DNA from: Sulfurimonas sp.
GTDB taxonomy: Bacteria > Campylobacterota > Campylobacteria > Campylobacterales > Sulfurimonadaceae
NCBI GenBank assembly: GCA_022712845.1
Contig: JAFLJV010000252.1
Span: forward strand, 1 to 10,368
Direction of reading: 5' to 3'
DNA: 10,368 nucleotides
Below, piece after piece: positions 1-6,967 of this stretch; within the stretch, counting starts at the first letter, position 1, and every line of letters starts with the position of its first letter. The translations under genes and the position numbers were made by a program. Below the pieces are notes generated by a model that was given only the letters and a program-made list of their open reading frames with translations, made no database searches and had not been told where the DNA came from.

Positions 1-321
1 GATTCAGTAGTAGATAAGTTTCTAGAAGACTTATACTCAAAAGAGACTATTAACTTTAAATCATCAGTTATTAAAAATGACATAGAAAATAAAGTAAACG
101 AATATGCTTCACTTATGCTCGAAGAAAGAGCCGATAAATCAATGTCAGAACATGAAACGGCAAAATTACTAAACCAATATAAAAATGAGTTACTCCAAGA
201 GTATAAAGATAGTCTTGAAAACTCAACTAACAATGTGATGAGTGCAGAGCAACAAGCCATCATAAAAGTTCTTATGGAAGAGAATACTCAAGAAACTAGC
301 TCTTTAGAAAAACTTTTAGCG
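1..321 (+). repeat. Shared module B, copy 1
   Basis: First of three direct copies of a 321-bp coding module. Bases 37-104 are identical to 1239-1306 (68 bp without a mismatch). Bases 67-98 are identical in all three copies (32 bp). The invariant protein core is FKSSVIKNDIENKVN. Confidence 0.9.
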
Positions 322-669
322 AATGAAACCCCATCTTTGAAACCAAAGTCAGCTGCTGATACTTTAATTCAGGAGATTGTTAAAAAGTTAGATAATTTTT
401 TAGATGATAAAGATCTTAGTGATGAGATAAAAGATGCCTTTAAAAGAGATTTTATATTATCAACTGGATTCGAAAATATTAAACAATTACCAAATGGTAA
501 ATTTGATCTTGATACTTTTCATATTGATCCATCAACATTTGATATGGAAAAAACATTAGACTTTGTTTTACATAATTGGAATATGAATAAAAATTCGTCT
601 TTTGTAGAAAAAAAACAAGAATACATCAAACTTATAGAATTAGGTAAAGAATTTAAAAATACACTTTAG
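1..669 (+). CDS. Array protein 1, 3' part only (shared 107-residue module plus unique C-terminus)
   Basis: The frame is open from base 1, so the true start lies left of the window and 222 codons are visible. Residues 1-107 of the visible part are the module shared by all three array genes; against gene 2 I count 89 of 107 identical positions by hand and against gene 3 76 of 107, with no gaps. Residues 108-222 (Asp/Lys/Phe-rich, e.g. around DLDTFHIDPSTFDMEK) have no counterpart in the neighbours. The visible part is hydrophilic, has no Cys and no membrane segment, and the shared module looks strongly helical. The stop is 14 nt before the next gene, so the two are probably one transcript. I do not recognise the family and assign no function. 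An ATG at 115 lies inside the shared module and is not the real start. Confidence 0.85.
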   Translation, partial: DSVVDKFLEDLYSKETINFKSSVIKNDIENKVNEYASLMLEERADKSMSEHETAKLLNQYKNELLQEYKDSLENSTNNVMSAEQQAIIKVLMEENTQETSSLEKLLANETPSLKPKSAADTLIQEIVKKLDNFLDDKDLSDEIKDAFKRDFILSTGFENIKQLPNGKFDLDTFHIDPSTFDMEKTLDFVLHNWNMNKNSSFVEKKQEYIKLIELGKEFKNTL

Positions 670-671
670 AT

Positions 672-676
672 AGAGG
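672..676 (+). promoter_or_regulatory. Ribosome binding site of array gene 2
   Basis: AGAGG lies 7 nt upstream of the ATG at 684, inside the 14-nt gap after gene 1. It fixes the start of gene 2, and the short gap leaves no room for a separate promoter. Confidence 0.7.
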
Positions 677-683
677 ATAAATT

Positions 684-1940
684 ATGAATGTAACATCCAC
701 AACACAATACACAACAACAAGTAGTTCAAATGCAAGGACGCAAGATACATCAGCATATGATGAAGTAGCTCAAAAGAAGCAACCAAGTAGATATGAAACT
801 CTTTTAGATATGAACTATGACAATATGTCTGAAGCTGAACGAAGAGAATTATCACATTATAATGCAATGCGACCTATGTCATTTTTAGATGAAGAGGGAA
901 ATAAAGCTCTAAATAAAGCTCTCGAAGGAAAGACTGATGCTGAGAAATTTAGCATAAAAAACATGTTACAACTTGAATTTATGACAAGCGTAAAGGTTAA
1001 TCATACTAATCATACAGTAGATAGACAGAAGTTTGATAGTGTTGATACAAGCAAAAATGCAACTATAAATAGATTTGAGTCGTTTATAGAAGATTCAAAG
1101 AAAAATGGAAGTGTTGATAATATTGGACTTATAAATGTTATGAATAATTTTCTGAATATTTATAAAGTCAGTGATACATCAACTAATATGCAAGATAAAG
1201 AAGATTCAGTTCTTGATGAGTTTATTGAAGATTTATATTCAAAAGAGACTATTAACTTTAAATCATCAGTTATTAAAAATGACATAGAAAATAAAGTAAA
1301 CGAATACGCTTCACTTATGATGGAAGAAAGAGCCGATGACTCAATGTCTGAACTTGAAACTGCAAAACTACTAAACCTATATAAAAATGAGTTACTCCAA
1401 GAGTACAGAGATAGCCTTGAAAACTCGAATGATAACGCTTTAAGCGTAGAACAACAAGCGATTATAAAAGTGCTTTTAGATGAAAATGTAAAAGAAACAA
1501 GTTCACTAGAAGCACTTTTAGCTGCTAAATCTGAAACAGTACAGGAAAGACAAATGCAGGGTGGAGAAAATTATTATATGAAGAACCTTGATGCAAGAGG
1601 TAATGAGATAGTAAATAATTTACTTTCAGGAAGAACAGATACTGAAAAATTTGCAATCAAAGCGATTATGGATAGAGGACTTAACTTTAAAAATACTGAA
1701 GCTTATGCCATGGCGGCAGAGGCCTTTAATGAACATGAGAATAAATCAAATGTTGATAAGAATGATATGCTAAAGGTCGGAACAAAGCTTAACAATACTC
1801 AAGATTATTTAAGTGCATTGGATTCATATATCCAAAGGGGTCAAGAAGGTGTAGATAAGTATGGCATAGTAGAAGTTGCCGTGCAGCTTAGAAATGAGTA
1901 TATGAGTACAGATAAGAATAAAGAAAAAACAAGGTCTTAA
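684..1940 (+). CDS. Array protein 2, modular A-B-A protein of unknown function
   Basis: A 418-residue protein of unknown family, with four visible parts. Residues 1-35 are a Thr/Ser/Asn-rich, probably disordered leader beginning MNVTSTTQ. Residues 65-162 are module A1, 174-280 are the 107-residue module B shared with genes 1 and 3, and 299-407 are module A2. A1 and A2 share a pattern L-D-x-x-G-N...N...L-x-G-x-T-D-x-E-K-F-x-I-K (from M65 and M299) and a second block near F131 and L379. Residues 121-132 (D-x-S-x-N-x-T-I-x-x-x-E) resemble an EF-hand loop with Ala in place of the usual Gly; this is weak. There is no signal peptide, membrane segment or Cys. AGAGG upstream supports the start. The lack of a hydrophobic leader means a cytoplasmic protein or one exported without Sec; the sequence does not decide between these. 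Confidence 0.88.
   Translation: MNVTSTTQYTTTSSSNARTQDTSAYDEVAQKKQPSRYETLLDMNYDNMSEAERRELSHYNAMRPMSFLDEEGNKALNKALEGKTDAEKFSIKNMLQLEFMTSVKVNHTNHTVDRQKFDSVDTSKNATINRFESFIEDSKKNGSVDNIGLINVMNNFLNIYKVSDTSTNMQDKEDSVLDEFIEDLYSKETINFKSSVIKNDIENKVNEYASLMMEERADDSMSELETAKLLNLYKNELLQEYRDSLENSNDNALSVEQQAIIKVLLDENVKETSSLEALLAAKSETVQERQMQGGENYYMKNLDARGNEIVNNLLSGRTDTEKFAIKAIMDRGLNFKNTEAYAMAAEAFNEHENKSNVDKNDMLKVGTKLNNTQDYLSALDSYIQRGQEGVDKYGIVEVAVQLRNEYMSTDKNKEKTRS
876..1169 (+). repeat. Module A, first copy, inside array gene 2
   Basis: Encodes residues 65-162. It pairs with 1578-1904 at protein level: about half of the first 30 residues are identical, including L-D, G-N and T-D-x-E-K-F-x-I-K, and a weaker second block follows after a variable middle. 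The DNA has diverged, so this duplication is older than the spread of module B. Confidence 0.75.
1203..1523 (+). repeat. Shared module B, copy 2
   Basis: Second copy, encoding residues 174-280 of array protein 2. The 5' half is nearly identical in DNA to copy 1. The 3' half, from about 1432, has diverged from both other copies. Confidence 0.9.
1578..1904 (+). repeat. Module A, second copy, inside array gene 2
   Basis: Encodes residues 299-407, the C-terminal partner of the module at 876-1169. With module B between them this gives an A-B-A layout. Confidence 0.75.
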
Positions 1941-1972
1941 AAATAATTTTAAATACAAATAAAATGCTATAT

Positions 1973-1977
1973 AAAGG
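1973..1977 (+). promoter_or_regulatory. Ribosome binding site of array gene 3
   Basis: AAAGG with a 7-nt spacer to the ATG at 1985. The surrounding 44-nt gap is otherwise A/T-rich with no clear promoter or hairpin. Confidence 0.6.
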
Positions 1978-1984
1978 CTAAACA

Positions 1985-3394
1985 ATGAATATAACATCAA
2001 CAACCCAAACTAACAATACAACATCAAGAGTAGATAGAAAAAATGAAACTACTGATACTGAGTATAAGAAAGCTGAATCTACCGCAAATGGGGTAGTTGA
2101 TACTCAAAAAACTTATAATAAAAACACTTCTGTAGTTAAAAACTTTTTAAATGATTTATACTCTAATGAATCAACAAGCTTCAAATCATCGGTTATTAAA
2201 AATGACATAGAAAATAAAGTAAATAAATATGCCCAATTGATGATGGATGAAAGAGGAACTGCAACTGAATCAGAACTCCAAACCTCAAAACTTCTCAACA
2301 CATATAAAAAAGAACTACTTCAAGAATATAAAACAAGTATAGAAAATTCAACTGATACTGTAATGAGTGCAGAGCAAGAAGCAATCATAAAATTACTGAT
2401 GAAAGAAAATACGCAAGAGACAAATTCATTAGAGACACTTCTAGCTACAACAAATAAAACTGATGCCACTGAAGTAACAAAAGCTACTGGGAAAATGGCT
2501 GAAATGCAAGAGAAATATAAAGATGTTTATACACCTATTCCAGAGACTTACACTATAGAAAGTGAAGAACTTCAACAAACTAAGATTAAAGAGGTTTATC
2601 CTGATTATATATCAGGTCCTGAATTTTTAAAAATATTAGATTCTTTTCTTGAAGGCCCGCGTATTCAACTAGGTCAAAAACTAACACCAGATGAAGTAGA
2701 AAAACAGAAGCTAGATTATGAAAAAGCTACTACAAAAGCTTTTGAACAAGTTGGAGGTAAAGAAGAATTTATAGCCATGACAAAAGGTGCTCATGAAATC
2801 ATGAGAGAATACCCTGTAAATAATTGGGGAAAAGATGATAGAGTTCATAATGCTACTGAGTTAGCACGATTTACAAATGCCGCAACATATGAAGGATTGG
2901 AACAAGGTAAGACAATAGAAGAAGCTAAAATATATGCAGGAAATTTAAGGTCTTCTTTTATGGATACAAGCTACTCGACTATAAACTTTTTAGAAACGCT
3001 GATAAAAGCAGGACGAGCTGATCCAAATGCACTTGATTGGTTTTTAGACCAAGATGAAGAATACTATCCAAAAGAATTAAACGATATAGATTTTGAAGCT
3101 CCAAATAATTCAACTATGGATTTACGAGCATATGGGATAGAAGGAAGTTGGGAATTTTTTGAAGTAGTTGAAAATCAAAAGGCAATGATAGAAGGAATAG
3201 AGAAAAAAATAAGTCAATTTAACTTTATGTTAAATAACGAAAGCAATATAAAAGAAGCGTATCTTAAACTAGATGGTTCTTATCAAGATTTGGGAAATAA
3301 TGCTGGATATAAGAAGCTAATAAATGAAGACTATATGCCAAGAATGCAAGAGGGGCTAAATATCTTTAAAAAGTATACAATTTATGACTCTTAA
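1985..3394 (+). CDS. Array protein 3, shared module with a long unique C-terminus
   Basis: A 469-residue protein of unknown family. The N-terminus MNITSTTQ matches gene 2 and is followed by a Thr/Asn/Lys-rich linker to about residue 47. Residues 48-154 are shared module B, ungapped against the other two copies. Residues about 165-469 are unique within the window: a mostly helical, acidic region with aromatic patches (e.g. YPDYISGPEF near 205 and DWFLDQDEEYY near 351) and no motif I recognise. There is no signal peptide, membrane segment or Cys. The start is supported by AAAGG at 1973-1977, 7 nt before the ATG. The 44-nt gap after gene 2 has no convincing terminator, so read-through from gene 2 is likely. 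It is the last intact array member; the relic of another copy begins 20 bp past its stop. Confidence 0.88.
   Translation: MNITSTTQTNNTTSRVDRKNETTDTEYKKAESTANGVVDTQKTYNKNTSVVKNFLNDLYSNESTSFKSSVIKNDIENKVNKYAQLMMDERGTATESELQTSKLLNTYKKELLQEYKTSIENSTDTVMSAEQEAIIKLLMKENTQETNSLETLLATTNKTDATEVTKATGKMAEMQEKYKDVYTPIPETYTIESEELQQTKIKEVYPDYISGPEFLKILDSFLEGPRIQLGQKLTPDEVEKQKLDYEKATTKAFEQVGGKEEFIAMTKGAHEIMREYPVNNWGKDDRVHNATELARFTNAATYEGLEQGKTIEEAKIYAGNLRSSFMDTSYSTINFLETLIKAGRADPNALDWFLDQDEEYYPKELNDIDFEAPNNSTMDLRAYGIEGSWEFFEVVENQKAMIEGIEKKISQFNFMLNNESNIKEAYLKLDGSYQDLGNNAGYKKLINEDYMPRMQEGLNIFKKYTIYDS
2126..2446 (+). repeat. Shared module B, copy 3
   Basis: Third copy, encoding residues 48-154 of array protein 3. 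It shares the 32-bp invariant core at 2192-2223. Its 3' part (VMSAEQ, then ENTQET) is closer to copy 1 than copy 2 is. Confidence 0.9.
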
Positions 3395-3410
3395 AGAATA
3401 TAAAGAATTT

Positions 3411-3440
3411 ATTATGAATGTAACATCAACATAATGATAG
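3411..3440 (+). pseudogene. Relic of the 5' end of a further array gene
   Basis: Bases 3411-3427 are identical to 681-697, the start region of array gene 2. They encode M-N-V-T-S-T from an ATG at 3414, the same signature that opens gene 2. The frame then meets TAA, TGA and TAG in three consecutive codons (3432-3440). Nothing resembling the array modules follows before rpoD. I read it as the leftover start of a deleted or recombined array member; a translated six-residue peptide is possible but unlikely. Confidence 0.6.
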
Positions 3441-3468
3441 TCAGTTTCCTCATTAAAATAAATTCTAA

Positions 3469-3486
3469 ACCTTATTGTTTTAAGGT
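3469..3486 (+). terminator. Possible weak terminator after the array
   Basis: ACCTTA (3469-3474) and TAAGGT (3481-3486) form a 6-bp stem with a TTGTTT loop, followed by AATTTT. The stem is short and AT-rich, so it is only a weak candidate for ending the array transcript. Confidence 0.3.
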
Positions 3487-3488
3487 AA

Positions 3489-3516
3489 TTTTAGATAATA
3501 ATTACATTATCTAAAA
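3489..3516. promoter_or_regulatory. Perfect 11-bp inverted repeat upstream of the rpoD promoter
   Basis: TTTTAGATAAT (3489-3499) and ATTATCTAAAA (3506-3516) are exact inverse complements around a 6-nt centre. The element ends 22 nt before the rpoD -10 box, about where a -35 contact would fall. No T-run follows it on the + strand, which argues against a simple terminator and is compatible with a dimeric regulator's operator. That function is inferred. Confidence 0.45.
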
Positions 3517-3538
3517 AGAAATCTTAAGAATATTTCGG

Positions 3539-3544
3539 TATAAT
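3539..3544 (+). promoter_or_regulatory. rpoD promoter, -10 box
   Basis: A perfect TATAAT with no matching -35 hexamer, as is usual for housekeeping promoters in Campylobacterota. It predicts a transcript start near 3551 and a leader of about 35 nt. The AAGG at 3572-3575 is a fair ribosome binding site for the ATG at 3586; with CCTT at 3580-3583 it could form a tiny hairpin. Confidence 0.6.
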
Positions 3545-3585
3545 CCACCTTTGAAAATTCTTAATACAAACAAGGCAATCCTTAC

Positions 3586-5436
3586 ATGACAGCTAAAGAA
3601 CTCAACAAAGCAATTGACACATTCTTTACGACTCAAAAACCAAAAGAGTGTGCGACATATGAAACACTCATCGAACTTTTTGATAAACAACCAACAGCAG
3701 CACAAGCAAAAAATATTTTTAAACTTATCCAAAAAAACAAAACTTGTATTTATACTGCTTCAGAACATGCAAAACTTTTAAATAACAAAGAAGCAGAAGC
3801 TAGAAGAAATGCTCAAAGAAAGATGCTTGAAAATAATGACACAGATAAATTTGACATACTAAAAGAACATGAACTTTTAGAATGGTCACGTTCAGATTCT
3901 CCTGTTCGTATGTATCTTAGAGAGATGGGACAAATTCCTCTTCTTACAAAAGAAGAGGAGATAGAGATATCTAAAAAAATAGAAGGTGGTGAAAGTATTA
4001 TCATTGATGCCATTTGTTCTGTTCCTTATTTGATTGAATTTATTCTAGATTATAAAGAGCCTTTAATCAATCGTGAGAGAAGGGTTAAAGAGTTATTTAA
4101 AAGCTTTGAGGATGAAAAAGATGAAGATGCTGATGATGACAATACAAATGAAGAACCAGCTGAAGAAAAAACACTCTCTGCAAAAGATAAAACAAGAGTT
4201 GAAAAAGTAACTTTAAGTTTTAAAGCTCTTGAAAAAGCTAAAAAAGACTGGATAAAATTTACAGAAAAATCATTAGATAGTTCAAATACCGAATTAACTT
4301 TAGATATAGTTCAATACTTCTTAAATGTGACTTTTAAAAAAGGTGTATTAAAGGAGAAGTTACTAGACTTAGGTCCAACTTCAAAATTAATTAACGAACT
4401 AGTTAAAGCAATGGAAACTGCTCTTAAAAGTGATGATGGTTATGAAAAAGAGCTAAAAAGACTTGAATATAAACTTCCACTTTTCAATAATACACTAAGA
4501 GCAAATCATAAAATTTTAGTAGATAAAATTAGTGACTTAGTAAAAGAAGATATTGCAAACATGGTTCCAGAAGCAACTATGGTTAGTACATATATGGAAA
4601 TTAAAAAACTTGTTCAAACCAAAGAAGCATCAAAAAATAGTTTTGATATGGAACCTGAAAAGCTTGCAGATATTTTAGAGCAGATAAAACGTGGTAAAAA
4701 CATCTCTGAAATCTCAAAAACAAAAATGGCAAAATCAAATCTTAGACTTGTTGTATCAATCGCTAAAAGATATACAAATCGTGGTCTTCCTTTCCTTGAT
4801 CTTATCCAAGAGGGTAATATTGGTCTTATGAAAGCAGTTGATAAATTTGAATACCAAAAAGGTTATAAGTTCTCAACTTATGCTACTTGGTGGATTCGTC
4901 AAGCAATCTCAAGAGCTATTGCAGATCAAGCTAGAACTATCCGTATTCCTATTCATATGATTGAAACTATCAACCGTATAAATAAAATCATGCGTAAACA
5001 TCTTCAAGAACATGGTAAAGAGCCAGATGTTGATACAATTGCCGAAGAAGTTGGATTATCTGTAGAAAAAGTTAAAAATGTTATTAAAATAACAAAAGAA
5101 CCTATCTCACTTGAAGCTCCTATTGGTAGTGAAGATGATGGTCGTTTTGGTGACTTTATCGAAGATAAAACATCATTATCACCAGCTGATGCAATATTAA
5201 AAGATGATTTAAAAGCTCAAATAGAAAATGTTTTAGAGCAATTAAATGAAAGAGAAAAAGCTGTTATTAAACTTCGTTTTGGAATTATGGATGATGAAAG
5301 TGATAGAACTTTAGAAGAGATTGGAAAAGAGCTTAGCGTTACACGTGAAAGAGTTCGCCAAATCGAATCAAGTGCTATTAAAAAACTAAAACATCCTAAA
5401 GTTGGAAGAAAACTTAAAAATTATATAGAAGAGTAG
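3586..5436 (+). CDS. rpoD: RNA polymerase primary sigma factor RpoD (sigma-70)
   Basis: Directs RNA polymerase to housekeeping promoters. The 616 residues show the full group 1 layout: region 1.1 (about 1-75), region 1.2 (about 103-135, [21 protein letters not shown]), a long non-conserved region (about 136-375) with a highly acidic stretch at 175-195, and region 2 (about 380-452). Region 2 contains the core-binding [19 protein letters not shown] and the promoter-melting [19 protein letters not shown]. Region 3 spans about 459-535, and region 4 (about 545-612) carries the helix-turn-helix [19 protein letters not shown] that reads the -35. Region 1.1 and the large non-conserved region mark it as the primary sigma rather than RpoS or RpoH. 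It is complete, with its own TATAAT promoter and AAGG ribosome site. The next gene starts 10 nt after its stop, so they are probably co-transcribed. I would often expect dnaG upstream; here the paralog array is there instead. Confidence 0.97.
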   Translation: MTAKELNKAIDTFFTTQKPKECATYETLIELFDKQPTAAQAKNIFKLIQKNKTCIYTASEHAKLLNNKEAEARRNAQRKMLENNDTDKFDILKEHELLEWSRSDSPVRMYLREMGQIPLLTKEEEIEISKKIEGGESIIIDAICSVPYLIEFILDYKEPLINRERRVKELFKSFEDEKDEDADDDNTNEEPAEEKTLSAKDKTRVEKVTLSFKALEKAKKDWIKFTEKSLDSSNTELTLDIVQYFLNVTFKKGVLKEKLLDLGPTSKLINELVKAMETALKSDDGYEKELKRLEYKLPLFNNTLRANHKILVDKISDLVKEDIANMVPEATMVSTYMEIKKLVQTKEASKNSFDMEPEKLADILEQIKRGKNISEISKTKMAKSNLRLVVSIAKRYTNRGLPFLDLIQEGNIGLMKAVDKFEYQKGYKFSTYATWWIRQAISRAIADQARTIRIPIHMIETINRINKIMRKHLQEHGKEPDVDTIAEEVGLSVEKVKNVIKITKEPISLEAPIGSEDDGRFGDFIEDKTSLSPADAILKDDLKAQIENVLEQLNEREKAVIKLRFGIMDDESDRTLEEIGKELSVTRERVRQIESSAIKKLKHPKVGRKLKNYIEE

Positions 5437-5446
5437 TTTTAGTATC

Positions 5447-6130
5447 ATGACTTTTGAGCAACAATGGATTGAGTACGATTATAACCCTTTTGTACTCTTT
5501 AGCTCAAATGGTAAAGTAAAATCATTAAATGCTGAAGCACAATTTCTTCTTGGTACAATTACGACTGATGAGCTATTTTCTCTTGCTACTACATACGCAA
5601 ATATATCATTTGGATTTAAAACAACATTTATAGAATTAGAATTTGGTCGCTATAAATTTTTTGCACTTACAGTTGGTTATGAAAATGATAATGAGATAGG
5701 CATTAAACTATATCAAGCTCCATCATTTAAGTTAAATAAACCAAAACCTGTTGGTGAATTAGTAAATATATATACTCTTGTTGACTTATGTATATCTACA
5801 AAATCGATAAACTCACAAATAAATTTTAAAAAAGAATTTGATCCAACTATCCCAGAAGTTATTCTAAACTCAAATAGTTTTATTAAAATTTTAAATAATA
5901 TATATGAATGTTTTGATGAAAATGAAAATATATATACTAAAATATTTTATCGTGTTGGTGAACATATAAAATTTGAAGAATGTAAGTATAGTATTTTTTC
6001 TATCGAAGTAAGTGCGGAAACTATAGATACTCAAAAAGTAAATAAACTTGAAATATTGGCTACAAATACAAGTTTTTATCTTGATATAAAGAAAAAAATA
6101 ACTATCAATATACCAATGATAACTTCTTAA
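5447..6130 (+). CDS. PAS-like protein with a degenerate histidine-kinase-type ATPase region
   Basis: A 227-residue soluble protein. Residues about 11-50 (YNPFVLFSSNGKVKSLNAEA, then LLG) read like the opening of a PAS sensor domain. Residues about 105-225 follow the order of a histidine-kinase ATPase domain: FDPTIPEVILNSNSFIKILN at 131-150 sits where the kinase 'D-P-x-I/L-P-x-V ... L-x-x-V-L-x-N-L' N-box entry lies, and ITINIPM at 218-224 matches the usual closing beta-strand. No phosphoacceptor His, no D-x-G box and no glycine-rich G boxes are visible, so it is unlikely to be an active kinase. It follows rpoD by 10 nt with no clear ribosome site, and its stop overlaps that of the opposite gene. 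A regulatory role is inference; an unrelated fold is possible. Confidence 0.85.
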   Translation: MTFEQQWIEYDYNPFVLFSSNGKVKSLNAEAQFLLGTITTDELFSLATTYANISFGFKTTFIELEFGRYKFFALTVGYENDNEIGIKLYQAPSFKLNKPKPVGELVNIYTLVDLCISTKSINSQINFKKEFDPTIPEVILNSNSFIKILNNIYECFDENENIYTKIFYRVGEHIKFEECKYSIFSIEVSAETIDTQKVNKLEILATNTSFYLDIKKKITINIPMITS

Positions 6131-6627
6131 TCTTTAGAACTTATATATCCTATAATAATCCCTACTAATAGTGATGGAAGATAAATTACGATATCTAAAA
6201 GTTCATTATTTTTAAGTGCAATAAATCCTAAAATCAAAAATAGATATGGTAAAAGTCTAAAAAGAGAAAAACCTGCTCTACCACCTTTTTTAATATCTTT
6301 AATATTTAGAATTTTAATCTTTTTCTTCTCTTCTTTAACTATAGCTTTTAAGTCAAGTTCATCAGTTGGAGTATCATTTATAGGTGTATCATCATAAAGT
6401 TCATGAGGGTCTTCAATCTCATCTAAAAGATCTCTTTCACCTTTAGAGTTATCAATAGCAACCTGATTTTTTACCATTTTTTTATAAGCATAAGCTGAAC
6501 CAATAATTATAAAAAAACTGCTTAAAAATGCGATTTGAAGATTCATAAAAAAAGTAAAAGACATAAAATTTGTAGCTAAAATAATTAGCTCTGTGAAAAC
6601 TAGAAGTTTAATAGTTTTTATTGCCAT
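6127..6627 (-). CDS. Four-TM integral membrane protein of the hemL operon
   Basis: 166 residues with predicted membrane segments at about 5-24, 28-48, 120-139 and 143-163. Between them is a charged, mostly acidic loop (about 50-118, including DELYDD-like and EEKKKIK stretches) that probably faces the cytoplasm. I start it at the ATG at 6627 because GAGG with a 3-nt spacer lies directly upstream; an in-frame ATG at 6654 would add nine Met/Lys-rich residues and enlarge the overlap. It overlaps the atpZ-like gene by 20 bp, and its ribosome site lies inside the codons of that gene's acidic tail. Small membrane proteins of unknown function next to hemL are familiar in Campylobacterota. The biochemical role is unknown. 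Confidence 0.85.
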   Translation of the reverse strand: MAIKTIKLLVFTELIILATNFMSFTFFMNLQIAFLSSFFIIIGSAYAYKKMVKNQVAIDNSKGERDLLDEIEDPHELYDDTPINDTPTDELDLKAIVKEEKKKIKILNIKDIKKGGRAGFSLFRLLPYLFLILGFIALKNNELLDIVIYLPSLLVGIIIGYISSKD

Positions 6628-6967
6628 AATCCTCGTCATCTTCATCATCTTCAAGTTTTTTCTTTATAGCGTATCGAGGTTGTTTTGCTAACTCTTCATA
6701 CTCTTTATACTGTTTTGAATAAGCTTTATAAACATTCATAACTGCTGCCGCGATACCAATAAACACACCGATCCAAAGAGTCCAAGTATATCCTGTAAGG
6801 TTTTTAAATAATAAACCTATACCAACGCCCATAACAATAGCCACAACCATTGATATACCCAAAGAGAGACTATCTGCAGCCTCAATGATGGGTTTTATTC
6901 TCGGTTTTTTTCCCTCTTCTAAATTTTGAGTATTCTCTTGAGAATTCTCTTTATCTTCGTTAGCCAT
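6608..6967 (-). CDS. AtpZ/AtpI-like small membrane protein
   Basis: 119 residues. A charged N-terminus (1-34) precedes two membrane segments, about 35-55 ([19 protein letters not shown]) and 61-82 ([22 protein letters not shown]), and a charged C-terminal tail ends in [10 protein letters not shown]. The glycine-rich helical hairpin is typical of the AtpZ / F0F1-ATPase gene 1 family, some members of which are linked to ATP synthase assembly or Mg2+ supply. No ATP synthase genes are nearby, so such a role here is inference. The ATG overlaps the last codons of hemL by 8 bp and has only a weak ribosome site, which points to translational coupling to hemL. The next gene overlaps by 20 bp. Confidence 0.85.
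   Translation of the reverse strand: MANEDKENSQENTQNLEEGKKPRIKPIIEAADSLSLGISMVVAIVMGVGIGLLFKNLTGYTWTLWIGVFIGIAAAVMNVYKAYSKQYKEYEELAKQPRYAIKKKLEDDEDDEDYGNKNY

Larger units (their letters stand above)
3395..3585 (+). other. Intergenic region between the array and rpoD
   Basis: 191 bp, the longest non-coding stretch in the window. It holds the array-gene relic, a weak hairpin, the 11-bp inverted repeat and the rpoD promoter with its ribosome site, listed separately. I see no further open frame or RNA gene in it. Confidence 0.8.

Noticed and set aside
682..867. Minus-strand open frame of 61 codons opposite the start of array gene 2
   Set aside because: It lies wholly antisense to a well-supported gene and has no ribosome site or recognisable domain; its hydrophobic look is a by-product of the opposite strand.
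1964..1974. TATATA-like -10 in the gap before array gene 3
   Set aside because: A start about 7-10 nt downstream of it would leave the AAAGG ribosome site outside the transcript; it is more likely plain A/T-rich spacer.
2113..2301. Minus-strand open frame opposite module B of array gene 3
   Set aside because: Antisense shadow of a conserved coding module, with no independent support.
3511..3732. Minus-strand open frame of 73 codons opposite the rpoD start
   Set aside because: It overlaps the rpoD promoter and region 1.1 coding sequence and looks like an antisense by-product.
3813..4013. Minus-strand open frame within rpoD
   Set aside because: Antisense to conserved sigma region 1.2.
6628..6654. 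Longer N-terminus for the four-TM protein starting at 6654
   Set aside because: It adds only MKMMKMTRI from inside the preceding gene, while the ATG at 6627 has a well-placed GAGG.
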